Shown here: in pieces, positions 55,029 to 64,000 of the stretch
Layout of the letters: the number at the start of each line of letters is the position of its first letter
Numbering within the stretch: position 1 is the first letter of the stretch
Origin: Curvibacter microcysteis
GTDB lineage: Bacteria; Pseudomonadota; Gammaproteobacteria; Burkholderiales; Burkholderiaceae_C
Assembly: GCF_028649455.1 (NCBI RefSeq)
Contig: NZ_JAQSIO010000012.1
Coordinates: 1-64,000 of the forward strand
Direction of reading: 5' to 3'
Length of the DNA: 64,000 nucleotides
Notes under the pieces: generated by a model
What the model was told of the DNA's origin: nothing
The model's input: only the letters and a program-made list of their open reading frames with translations
Database searches by the model: none
Position numbers and translations under genes: made by a program

Positions 55029-56207
55029 TCAGGGGGCCCAGACAAGGGTGTTGTCCACGGCGTACAGCTTGCAGACCTCGCCCCGGCGGGCCTGGCAAAA
55101 ACCCAGGGCACGGCCAACAGCCCAGTCGCCCGTGGCCCAGCCGACCGCCCCGCTGGGGCTGATGGCAAAGGCGCGCGGCAGCGGGCTGGCGAGGAACTTT
55201 TGATAGAAATTGGCGCGGGTGCTGTCACTGACGGGCACCCGCTCCAGGTCGGTGACGGCGCCCGTGGGTTGGGCGGGAGGCAGCGCGGGCAGGCCCGGCT
55301 GTTTGAAACCCAGCTGGGCCAGGAAAGCGTCGACGCGCGGCACCCAGTGATCCATGTCCGCCGTGGCGCCGCTGTGGCCGTCGCTGCCTGAAGCGCCCAA
55401 CTGTTGGAACTCGGCCGGCGCACCGCCCTCGCGCCAGGCCTGGAACCAGCGGCGCGGGTGCTCCGCGCCCCAATAGCGGTCGTTCTCCCAGTACAGCCAC
55501 AGCATGGGCGCGCGCTCGGGCGCCGACTGACGCCGCCACAAGGCCTGGATGACCTGGGGGCCGCAGGGGTTGCCGGTGCGCTGGTCGGGGTCACCGCCCG
55601 TGCCACCGGACCAATTGATGCCGCCCAGCAAGCCCTCGGGCTGGCGGGCCACCGTGGCCACCGCCGTCAGGCCGCCCACCGACTGGCCCATGACCAGCCA
55701 GCGCGAGGCGTCCACGCCCGGCTGGCTGCGTGCCCAGGCCCAGGTGGCCAGCACCTGGTCGGAGGCCGCTTGGGCCATGGGCTCGACGCGCATGGCGTTG
55801 CAGTTGCCGCTGCTCTCCGGGTCAAAGTCGCCATAGGTTTCACCATAGCCGACCCGGGTCGGCACCATCACCACAAAGCCTTTGTGCACCAGGTAGCGCG
55901 CGATGTGCTCGTAGCGCTGGCGGCCTTGCTGGGCGCGCTTGGCGCTGACCGCGCGGCCGTGGTTGAAGATCACCAGCGGGAACGGCCCCGCGCCCTGGGG
56001 GCGGAACACGGTGACGGGGATGTCTCGGCTTTCTTCGCGCCCGTACAGGTCTTTGACGCGCACCGGCACATGCTGCACCGACTCGCGCAGGTCGGCGGCC
56101 AACGCCGGCTCGGTGCTCGGGCTGGCCGCGGTCTGGGCCTGGGCCAGCGCGGCGCCCAGCAGCCAGCCGAGCGCCAGGAAACGAGCGAACAAGAGTCTGT
56201 TGCCCAT
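55029..56207 (-). CDS. Exported alpha/beta-hydrolase (dienelactone-hydrolase-like)
   Basis: A 392-residue protein with a signal peptide (ends ALAQAQTA) and an alpha/beta-hydrolase fold. The nucleophile elbow is GQSVGG (Ser), an oxyanion motif FNHGRAVSAK precedes it, and a His lies in SGSDGHSGATADMDHW. It resembles secreted dienelactone hydrolase/PET-hydrolase-like or chlorophyllase-type enzymes; the substrate is unknown. Cysteines at both sides of SSGNCNAM and TGNPCGPQ could form disulfides. It lies 6 bases downstream of liuC and 17 before liuD, i.e. inside the catabolic operon, which is unusual for an exported enzyme. Confidence 0.85.
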   Translation of the reverse strand: MGNRLLFARFLALGWLLGAALAQAQTAASPSTEPALAADLRESVQHVPVRVKDLYGREESRDIPVTVFRPQGAGPFPLVIFNHGRAVSAKRAQQGRQRYEHIARYLVHKGFVVMVPTRVGYGETYGDFDPESSGNCNAMRVEPMAQAASDQVLATWAWARSQPGVDASRWLVMGQSVGGLTAVATVARQPEGLLGGINWSGGTGGDPDQRTGNPCGPQVIQALWRRQSAPERAPMLWLYWENDRYWGAEHPRRWFQAWREGGAPAEFQQLGASGSDGHSGATADMDHWVPRVDAFLAQLGFKQPGLPALPPAQPTGAVTDLERVPVSDSTRANFYQKFLASPLPRAFAISPSGAVGWATGDWAVGRALGFCQARRGEVCKLYAVDNTLVWAP

Positions 56208-56213
56208 GACCGA

Positions 56214-57005
56214 TCAGCCCTGCAGCCAGTGGGGCTTGCGCTTTTGCAGGAAGGACTGGATGCCCTCACGGCCTTCGGGGCTGACGCGCACATCGGCAAT
56301 GCTTTCCACGGTGCTGCGGATCAGCGCGGCGTCGATGTCGCGCCCGGCCACGTCCTGCACCAGTTGCTTGCACAGGCGCACGGCCTGCGGCCCGGCGTTG
56401 ACCAGCTGCGTGACCACCTCGTTGACGCGGGTGTCGAGTTGCTCGGCACTGACCACCTCGTGCACAAAACCGATGCGCAAGGCCTCGGCGGCGCTGAAGC
56501 GCTCGGCCGTCAGACAGTAGCGGTGCGCGGCGCGCGCGCCCATGGCGCGGATCACATACGGGCTGATGGTGGCGGGGATCAGGCCCAGGCGCGCCTCGCT
56601 GAGGCAGTAGCCCGCGGTGTCGACGCTGATGGCAATGTCGCAGGCCGCCACCAGGCCGACGCCACCGGCGTAGACATCGCCCTGCACCCGCGCCACCGTG
56701 GGCTTGGGGCAGGCGTAGAGCACGCGCAGCATCTCGGCCAGCTGCTCGGCGTCAGCCAGGTTCTGCTCGCGGCTGTAGTCGGCCATGCGGCGCATCCAGT
56801 TCAGGTCGGCGCCGGCGCAGAACGCCGGGCCCTCGCCCGCCAGGATGATGGCGCGCACCTCGGGGTCGGCCCCGAGTTGCAGAAATGCCTGGGTGAGTTC
56901 GGCGATCACCTCTTCGTTGAAGGCGTTGCGCACGTCGGGTCGGTTCAGCGTGACGCGGGCCACGGGGCCGGGGGTCACGACAAGGGAGCGGGAAGGGGTG
57001 CTCAT
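56214..57005 (-). CDS. liuC: Enoyl-CoA hydratase family protein, methylglutaconyl-CoA hydratase
   Basis: A 263-residue crotonase-fold enzyme expected to hydrate 3-methylglutaconyl-CoA to HMG-CoA. Motifs include LNRPDVRNAFNEEV, the oxyanion-hole stretch FCAGADLNWM and GGVGLVAACDIAI with the catalytic region ARLGLIPATISPYV. The length is standard. It stands between liuB and the exported hydrolase gene in the operon, which supports the specific assignment among crotonases. Confidence 0.92.
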   Translation of the reverse strand: MSTPSRSLVVTPGPVARVTLNRPDVRNAFNEEVIAELTQAFLQLGADPEVRAIILAGEGPAFCAGADLNWMRRMADYSREQNLADAEQLAEMLRVLYACPKPTVARVQGDVYAGGVGLVAACDIAISVDTAGYCLSEARLGLIPATISPYVIRAMGARAAHRYCLTAERFSAAEALRIGFVHEVVSAEQLDTRVNEVVTQLVNAGPQAVRLCKQLVQDVAGRDIDAALIRSTVESIADVRVSPEGREGIQSFLQKRKPHWLQG

Positions 57006-57044
57006 GGGTCGGTGCCAGGTGTTGGGTTCAGCGCGGCGCGGCCG

Positions 57045-58649
57045 TCACATGCGGAAGACGCCGAAGCGGGTGTCTTCGATCGGGGCGTTGCGCGAGGCCG
57101 ACAGGCCCAGCGCCAGCACGCGGCGCGTGTCGGCGGGGTCGATCACGCCGTCATCCCACAGGCGGGCGGTGGCGTAGTAGGGGTGGCCCTGCACCTCGTA
57201 CTGCTGGCGGATCGGGGACTTGAAGGCTTCTTCTTCCTCGGGCGTCCACTGGCCGCCCTTGGCCTCGATGCCATCACGCTTGACGGTGGCCAGCACGCTG
57301 GCGGCTTGCTCGCCGCCCATGACGCTGATGCGCGCGTTGGGCCACATCCACAAAAAACGCGGGCTGTAGGCCCGGCCACACATGCCGTAGTTGCCGGCGC
57401 CGAAGCTGCCACCAATGATGATGGTGAACTTGGGCACGCTGGCCGTGGCCACGGCCGTGACCATCTTGGCGCCGTTGCGGGCGATGCCTTCGTTCTCGTA
57501 CTTGCGGCCGACCATGAAGCCGGTGATGTTCTGCAGGAACACCAGCGGGATCTTGCGCTGGCAGCACAGCTCGATGAAGTGCGCGCCCTTCAGCGCCGAC
57601 TCGGAGAACAAGATGCCGTTGTTGGCGATGATGCCCACGGGCATGCCTTCGATGCGCGCAAAGCCGGTCACCAGGGTGGTGCCGAAGCGGGCCTTGAACT
57701 CGTCGAACTCGCTGTCGTCGACGATGCGGGCGATGATCTCGCGCACATCAAAGGGCTTGCGCGTGTCGGTGGGGATGACGCCATACAGCTCGCGCGCCTC
57801 GAAGCGCGGCGGCCGCGCGGGCGGGCCTTGCAGCGGGTCGGCCTTCTGGGCGTTGAGGTTCTTCACCGCCTGGCGCGCCAGCGCCAAAGCGTGCAAGTCG
57901 TTTTGCGCCAGGTGATCGGCCACGCCGGACAGGCGCGTGTGCACATCGCCACCGCCCAGGTCTTCGGCCGTGACCACTTCGCCGGTGGCGGCCTTCACCA
58001 GGGGCGGGCCGCCCAGGAAGATGGTGCCCTGGTTCTTGACGATGATGGTCTCGTCGCTCATGGCTGGCACATAGGCGCCACCGGCCGTGCAGCTGCCCAT
58101 CACCACCGCGATCTGCGAGATGCCCTGGGCGCTCATGTTGGCCTGGTTGAAGAAGATGCGGCCGAAGTGGTCGCGGTCCGGAAAAACCTCGTCCTGGTTG
58201 GGCAGGTTGGCACCACCAGAGTCCACGAGGTAGATGCAGGTGAGGTGGTTCTGCGCCGCCACTTCCTGGGCACGCAGGTGCTTCTTCACCGTCATGGGGT
58301 AGTAGGTGCCGCCCTTGACCGTGGCGTCGTTGCAGACGATCAAGCAGTCCACGCCGTTGACGCGGCCGATGCCGGTGATGACGCCCGAGCAAGGCGCGTC
58401 GCCGTTGTACATGCCGTGCGCGGCCAGCGGGCTCAGTTCGAGGAAAGGCGTGCCCGGGTCGAGCAGCATTTGCACGCGCTCGCGCGGCAGCAGCTTGCCG
58501 CGCGCCGTGTGCTTGGCGCGCGCGGCCTCGCCGCCGCCAGCGGCCGCCTTGGCGACTTGCACGCCCAGGTCGTCGACCAGGGCCTGCATGGCGCTGACAT
58601 TGGCCTGGAAGTCGGCCGAACGGGGATTGAGTTGGCTATCGAGGATCAT
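57045..58649 (-). CDS. liuB: Methylcrotonyl-CoA carboxylase, carboxyltransferase beta subunit
   Basis: A 534-residue carboxyltransferase that moves CO2 from biotin on LiuD to 3-methylcrotonyl-CoA. Typical motifs are [37 protein letters not shown] (specific to MCC beta subunits), [15 protein letters not shown] and [15 protein letters not shown]. The length matches the family. It lies 25 bases after the acyl-CoA ligase gene and starts the liuB-C-hydrolase-D series. Confidence 0.96.
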   Translation of the reverse strand: MILDSQLNPRSADFQANVSAMQALVDDLGVQVAKAAAGGGEAARAKHTARGKLLPRERVQMLLDPGTPFLELSPLAAHGMYNGDAPCSGVITGIGRVNGVDCLIVCNDATVKGGTYYPMTVKKHLRAQEVAAQNHLTCIYLVDSGGANLPNQDEVFPDRDHFGRIFFNQANMSAQGISQIAVVMGSCTAGGAYVPAMSDETIIVKNQGTIFLGGPPLVKAATGEVVTAEDLGGGDVHTRLSGVADHLAQNDLHALALARQAVKNLNAQKADPLQGPPARPPRFEARELYGVIPTDTRKPFDVREIIARIVDDSEFDEFKARFGTTLVTGFARIEGMPVGIIANNGILFSESALKGAHFIELCCQRKIPLVFLQNITGFMVGRKYENEGIARNGAKMVTAVATASVPKFTIIIGGSFGAGNYGMCGRAYSPRFLWMWPNARISVMGGEQAASVLATVKRDGIEAKGGQWTPEEEEAFKSPIRQQYEVQGHPYYATARLWDDGVIDPADTRRVLALGLSASRNAPIEDTRFGVFRM

Positions 58650-58674
58650 GGTGGTGGGGCTCCGGGGGCGACGC

Positions 58675-60396
<1,722 letters not shown>

Positions 60397-60522
60397 GTTC
60401 TTGTCTCCTCGGGCAAAAAGGTCGCACCACCCGCGCGGCCAGGCGCCAGCATACGGCCACAGCGGCCCGGCACTGGGGCCAACGAGGTTGCATATTGCGC
60501 CAGGCCTTGGCAGACTCTGCCC

Positions 60523-61599
60523 ATGCCTCTTCACGCCCCCGACCGGCCTGCCCGCCCGGCCACCCGAGCCCCTTCCAGCCCGCTCCTGGCCGCGCCCCAG
60601 GCCGCCACCCCCATGGCTTTTGTGCAGGCCATTGTGCGGGCCTACGAACAGCGCGGCCTGAGCCCTGAACAGGCCTTGAAAACCGCACAAATTGCGCCAG
60701 AGATCGTGAGAGACAGCACGCAGCGCATCACGGCCTTGCAAATGGAGTTGTTGTCCGGCGCCGCGATGCAGGAACTCGACGACGAGGCCCTGGGCTGGTT
60801 CGAGCGCCGCCTGCCCTGGGGCAGCTACGGCATGCTGGCCCGCGCCTCGATCAGCGCGCCCACCTTGGGCGTGGCGCTCAAGCGCTGGTGCCGCCACCAT
60901 GGGCTGATCGCCAGCGACGTGCAGCTGCAGACCAGCGAACAGGGCAACCGCGCCAGCATAACCCTGCAAGAACACCGTGCGCTGGGCCCGCTGCGCGAGT
61001 TCTGCCTGGTCTCGGTGCTGCGCAACATCCATGGCCTGGCCTGCTGGCTGATCGACTCACGCCTGCCCTTGCTGCAGGCGCAGTTTCCTTTTGCAGCGCC
61101 GCCGCACGCCAGCGTCTACCCCCTGCTTTTTCCAGGCCCGGTGGGCTTTGAGGCGCCGCTGGCCCGCATTGACTTCGATGCCCGCTACCTGCACATGCCG
61201 CTGCGCCGCGACGAGGCGGCGCTGCAGCAGATGCTGCAGCGGGCCCTGCCGCTGACCGTGCTGCAGTACCGGCGTGACCGCCTGCTGGTGCAGCGGGTGC
61301 GCCAGCTGCTGGTCAGCCAGCCGCAAGACACGCAAAGCGCCGAGGCCCTGGCGCACTGGTTGCACATCTCGCCGCGCACCCTGCACCGTCAGCTCAAGGA
61401 AGAAGGCGCCAGCCTGCAAAGCCTCAAGGACGAGGTGCGGCGCGACCGCGCCACCGAACTGCTGCTGCGCACCCACAAGCCGATCAAACAGGTGGCCGAG
61501 GCGGCGGGCTTTCGCAACGAGAAGAGCTTCATCCGCGCCTTCCGCGACTGGACGGGGCACTCGCCCGCCGAGTTCAGGCGCCAGCCTGACCCGGCTTGA
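60523..61599 (+). CDS. AraC family transcriptional regulator
   Basis: A 358-residue regulator with an N-terminal arabinose-binding-type (OruR/ArgR-like) sensing domain (about 40-230: [30 protein letters not shown]) and a C-terminal pair of helix-turn-helices (about 255-355: [20 protein letters not shown] and [25 protein letters not shown]). It is divergent from the acyl-CoA ligase gene with 126 bases in between, so it is the likely activator of the liu cluster. ATG at 60613 (MAFVQAIV) is an alternative start. Confidence 0.9.
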   Translation: MPLHAPDRPARPATRAPSSPLLAAPQAATPMAFVQAIVRAYEQRGLSPEQALKTAQIAPEIVRDSTQRITALQMELLSGAAMQELDDEALGWFERRLPWGSYGMLARASISAPTLGVALKRWCRHHGLIASDVQLQTSEQGNRASITLQEHRALGPLREFCLVSVLRNIHGLACWLIDSRLPLLQAQFPFAAPPHASVYPLLFPGPVGFEAPLARIDFDARYLHMPLRRDEAALQQMLQRALPLTVLQYRRDRLLVQRVRQLLVSQPQDTQSAEALAHWLHISPRTLHRQLKEEGASLQSLKDEVRRDRATELLLRTHKPIKQVAEAAGFRNEKSFIRAFRDWTGHSPAEFRRQPDPA

Positions 61600-61612
61600 G
61601 CGCGCTGCCGCA

Positions 61613-62041
61613 TCAACGTGGGCGGCGAGCGTCCAGGCTCCAGCCCCCGGCGCCCTGGGCCGCCAGCACCAGCAAGCCGCCCACCACGGCGATGTTCTTG
61701 AAGAACAGCAACTGGGTCACAAAGACCTGCTCAGGGGCCACGCTCCAGAACGGGTGGAAGAAGAAGCTCGCGGCCAAGGTGAACAGGCCCAGCACCAAGG
61801 CCGCCCAGCGGGTGTGCCAGCCGGCCAGCAAGGCCAGGCTGCCCAGGATCTCGACCGTCAGCGCCAGGACAGCGCCCACCGCAGGCAAGGGAAGACCGGC
61901 TGAGCTGATGTAGCCCACGGTGCCGGCAAATCCCGTCAGCTTGCCAATGCCGGCCGGCAGAAAGAGCACGGCCAGCAGCGCGCGGCCAGCGAGGTTCAGC
62001 GCGTTGTGCAGGGGATGTTGGTCAGCAGTGGTGTGGGACAT
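61613..62041 (-). CDS. DoxX family membrane protein
   Basis: A 142-residue inner-membrane protein with four transmembrane helices and the DoxX pattern: RALLAVLFLPAGIGKLTGFAG in helix 1, EILGSLALLAGW in helix 2 and the C-terminal FFKNIAVVGGLLVLAAQG. Relatives contribute to redox or thiol homeostasis, or have unknown roles. The start at 62041 is preceded by GAGAAA; ATG 62053 is another in-frame choice. It is convergent with the AraC gene, from which only 13 bases separate it. Confidence 0.9.
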   Translation of the reverse strand: MSHTTADQHPLHNALNLAGRALLAVLFLPAGIGKLTGFAGTVGYISSAGLPLPAVGAVLALTVEILGSLALLAGWHTRWAALVLGLFTLAASFFFHPFWSVAPEQVFVTQLLFFKNIAVVGGLLVLAAQGAGGWSLDARRPR

Positions 62042-62391
62042 GGTGTTTCTCATCAACAGTTAGGGGGTCATCGGTGGCTGACGTTGGACGCCAGCCTTCA
62101 TTTGCCGGAGGTGTCCCTCACGGGACGCCACTCAATCGGCATGGGTGAACTGTATTGATGATGAAATAAAAGATAAATATTGCTTCAAATGATGATTTGT
62201 CTTTGTTTCAGAGCCAATTCAGGCTGAAACCCAGCTCATCAAGCCGCCCCAGCCCCCCATCGCTGCAGACCTGCACATCCTTGACGTTCGTCAAAAACCC
62301 TGACCGACCCCAGGCTTTAGGCCCCCGTTGAGAAACAAATCCACTTTAATGACGTGGCAGTCACAAGTTTCAAATCGGGAGTTATCTGCAC
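62042..62391. other. Intergenic region between doxX and the chemoreceptor gene
   Basis: About 350 bases without a gene. It is AT-rich at 62150-62200, as expected for the minus-strand doxX promoter, but I found no clear -35/-10 pair. An imperfect inverted repeat (GTTTCAG-AGCC at 62205-62215 and GGCTGAAAC at 62222-62230) lies in the middle. No clear flagellar sigma-28 promoter was recognised before the chemoreceptor gene. Confidence 0.5.
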
Positions 62392-64000
62392 ATGGGCCTC
62401 ATTCAATTCACGCAACTCAAGGTGTCCACCCGGCTGGCACTGGGCTTCGGCATGCTGGTGGCCAGTCTGGTCCTGGTGGGGGCTTTGGCCTTGAACAAGT
62501 TCTCGCTGCTGACCACGCAGCTGGACATGCTGATCAACAACCGCATGGTCAAAGTCACCCAGTTCACCGAGATCAAAGACAAGATGCAGACGGTGGCCCG
62601 CATCACCCGCACCGTGGCCTTGATCGAAGACGTGAAAGATGCGCAGGCCCAAGCCGACAAAATCCCTCCTCTGCGCGCCCGCAGCAGCGAGTTGCTGGCA
62701 CAGCTCGAGAAGACCGTGGTGCTCCCCAAGAGCGCTGAACTGTTGAAGACCATCCAAAGCAACCAGGCCGCCTACGACGCCGACATCGATGCGGCCATCA
62801 AACTGGGGCTGACTGGCAAGCCCGAAGACGCCAAGGCCGCCACCGAGATCCTGCTGACCAAAGTGGCGCCGCGCCAGGACCTGATCTTCAAGGCCCTGGA
62901 CGACTCGGTGGCCGTGCAACAGGATCTGTCGCAGTCTGCCGGCGCCGAAGCTCGAGAGGCCGTGGCCTCGGGGCAGGCCTGGGTGCTGGGCATCACGGGC
63001 ATCGCCATCGTGCTGGGCATCGGGCTGGCCTGGACCATCGCCCGCAGCATCACCCGCGCCTTGGGGGCGGAGCCGGACGAAGTGTCAGAGGCGGTGGCCC
63101 GGGTGGCCGATGGGGACCTGAGCCTCCACATCACCCTGCGCCCCGGCGACACGCGCAGCATCATGGCCGCCGTGCAGCGCATGCAGACCAGCCTGGTCCA
63201 GGTGGTGAGCACCGTGCGCCAGGGCAGCGAGGCCGTGGCCGCCGCCAGCGCCCAGATCGCCTCGGGCAACCGCGACTTGTCGGGCCGCACCGAGGAACAG
63301 GCCAGCGCCCTGGAAGAGACTGCCGCCTCGATGGAGGAGCTGGGCTCGACCGTGGGCCACAACGCCGACAACGCCCGCCAGGCCAACCAATTGGCGCAGG
63401 CCGCCGCCGGCGTGGCCAGCCAGGGTGGCGCCGTGGTGGCCGAGGTGGTGGACACCATGAAGGGCATCAACGACAGCTCGCGCAAGATTGCCGACATCAT
63501 CGGCGTGATCGATGGCATTGCCTTCCAAACCAACATCCTGGCGCTGAATGCCGCGGTGGAAGCCGCCCGCGCCGGTGAGCAGGGCCGCGGCTTTGCCGTG
63601 GTGGCCGGCGAGGTGCGCACCTTGGCCGGGCGCAGTGCCGAGGCGTCCAAGGAAATTCGCCGCCTGATCCAGGACAGCGTCGAGCGGGTCGAATCGGGTT
63701 CGGCCCTGGTCGACCGCGCCGGCGCCACCATGAGCGAGGTGGTGGGCAGCATCCAGCGCGTGAGCGACATCATGGCCGAGATCTCGGCCGGCAGTGCCGA
63801 GCAGGCCCAGGGCGTGAACCAGATCGGCGAAGCCATCACCCAGATGGACCAGACCACGCAACAAAACGCGGCCCTGGTCGAAGAGATGTCGGCCGCCGCC
63901 GACAGCCTGCGCGGTCAGGCCAATGACCTGGTGCAGGCCGTCGCCGTGTTCAAGCTGGCCGCCGGCAGTGCGGCGGCGGCGCCCCGCCCCGCCCCCCGGC
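62392..64000 (+). CDS. Methyl-accepting chemotaxis protein (cut by window end)
   Basis: The first 536 residues of a chemoreceptor. TM1 (about 12-36), a helical periplasmic ligand-binding domain of the four-helix-bundle type (about 37-195, with the RxTR-like VARITRTVALIED), TM2 (about 196-216), a HAMP domain and the cytoplasmic signalling helices. The CheA/CheW-binding tip GIAFQTNILALNAAVEAARAGEQG... is fully conserved (about 375-400), and Gln/Glu methylation sites flank it (RTEEQASALEETAASMEEL). The last residues begin a Pro/Ala-rich tail. The start ATG 62392 has GGGAG about 11 bases before it. The ligand is unknown. Confidence 0.93.
   Translation, partial: MGLIQFTQLKVSTRLALGFGMLVASLVLVGALALNKFSLLTTQLDMLINNRMVKVTQFTEIKDKMQTVARITRTVALIEDVKDAQAQADKIPPLRARSSELLAQLEKTVVLPKSAELLKTIQSNQAAYDADIDAAIKLGLTGKPEDAKAATEILLTKVAPRQDLIFKALDDSVAVQQDLSQSAGAEAREAVASGQAWVLGITGIAIVLGIGLAWTIARSITRALGAEPDEVSEAVARVADGDLSLHITLRPGDTRSIMAAVQRMQTSLVQVVSTVRQGSEAVAAASAQIASGNRDLSGRTEEQASALEETAASMEELGSTVGHNADNARQANQLAQAAAGVASQGGAVVAEVVDTMKGINDSSRKIADIIGVIDGIAFQTNILALNAAVEAARAGEQGRGFAVVAGEVRTLAGRSAEASKEIRRLIQDSVERVESGSALVDRAGATMSEVVGSIQRVSDIMAEISAGSAEQAQGVNQIGEAITQMDQTTQQNAALVEEMSAAADSLRGQANDLVQAVAVFKLAAGSAAAAPRPAPR

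Noticed and set aside
60397-61032. N-terminal extension of the acyl-CoA ligase frame
   Set aside because: It runs antisense to the AraC gene, and a strong ribosome site precedes the ATG at 60396.

Overview
The window is a high-GC, densely packed chromosomal segment of a betaproteobacterium. Gene content and order (glmS/glmU, tyrS next to an M23 peptidase and anmK, erpA-bactofilin-DUF6776-rpsI-rplM, an Omp32-type porin, ahcY-tlyA-metF behind an S-adenosylhomocysteine riboswitch, a Bug-family binding protein, a double-length UvrA, a liu leucine-degradation cluster) point to Burkholderiales, most likely Comamonadaceae. I cannot name the genus. No rRNA, tRNA or CRISPR array was found. The only mobile-element trace is the first ~120 bases, the end of an IS30-like insertion sequence whose transposase runs out of the window.

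Layout. 1-6.8 kb: IS30 end, glmS, a divergent Lrp-type regulator, glmU with a soluble histidine kinase, and a DUF6279 lipoprotein gene. 6.2-13.1 kb: DUF2917/LysR divergent pair, a diguanylate cyclase, tyrS, an M23 endopeptidase and anmK; the last two serve cell-wall turnover and recycling. 13.2-17.1 kb (minus strand): erpA, bactofilin, DUF6776, the rplM-rpsI ribosomal operon and a porin, separated by clear intrinsic terminators. 17.4-20.4 kb: a membrane Ser/Thr kinase and divergent rlmJ. 20.5-24.4 kb (minus): the methyl-cycle group ahcY, tlyA, metF and rlpA, headed by a riboswitch with a terminator. 24.7-35.4 kb (plus): prfC, then a cell-surface glycan locus: a GtrB-like glycosyltransferase, a GtrA flippase, a 1441-residue protein in which an acyltransferase-3 domain sits between two multi-spanning GT-C-like regions, a HAD phosphatase and a second GT-C-like protein. 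35.4-42.3 kb: a Bug binding protein and the 1915-residue UvrA. 42.4-49.5 kb: an MFS transporter, divergent yjcH-actP acetate uptake genes, a DnaQ-like exonuclease and a cNMP/CBS/nucleotidyltransferase regulator. 49.6-60.4 kb (minus): leucine/isovalerate catabolism (liuB, liuC, liuD, liuE-type lyase, acyl-CoA ligase) with small accessory genes and a divergent AraC regulator. 61.6-64 kb: a DoxX protein and a chemoreceptor cut by the window end.

How it fits together. Most genes are housekeeping (amino-sugar and UDP-GlcNAc synthesis, translation, Fe-S insertion, methyl cycle). The accessory interest lies in the glycan locus at 26.5-35.4 kb, which has the logic of a gtrA/gtrB-type lipid-linked sugar system with an unusual fused transferase. 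Further interest lies in the tandem UvrA, the riboswitch/terminator arrangement before ahcY and a second terminator before tlyA, and the acetate and leucine catabolic modules.
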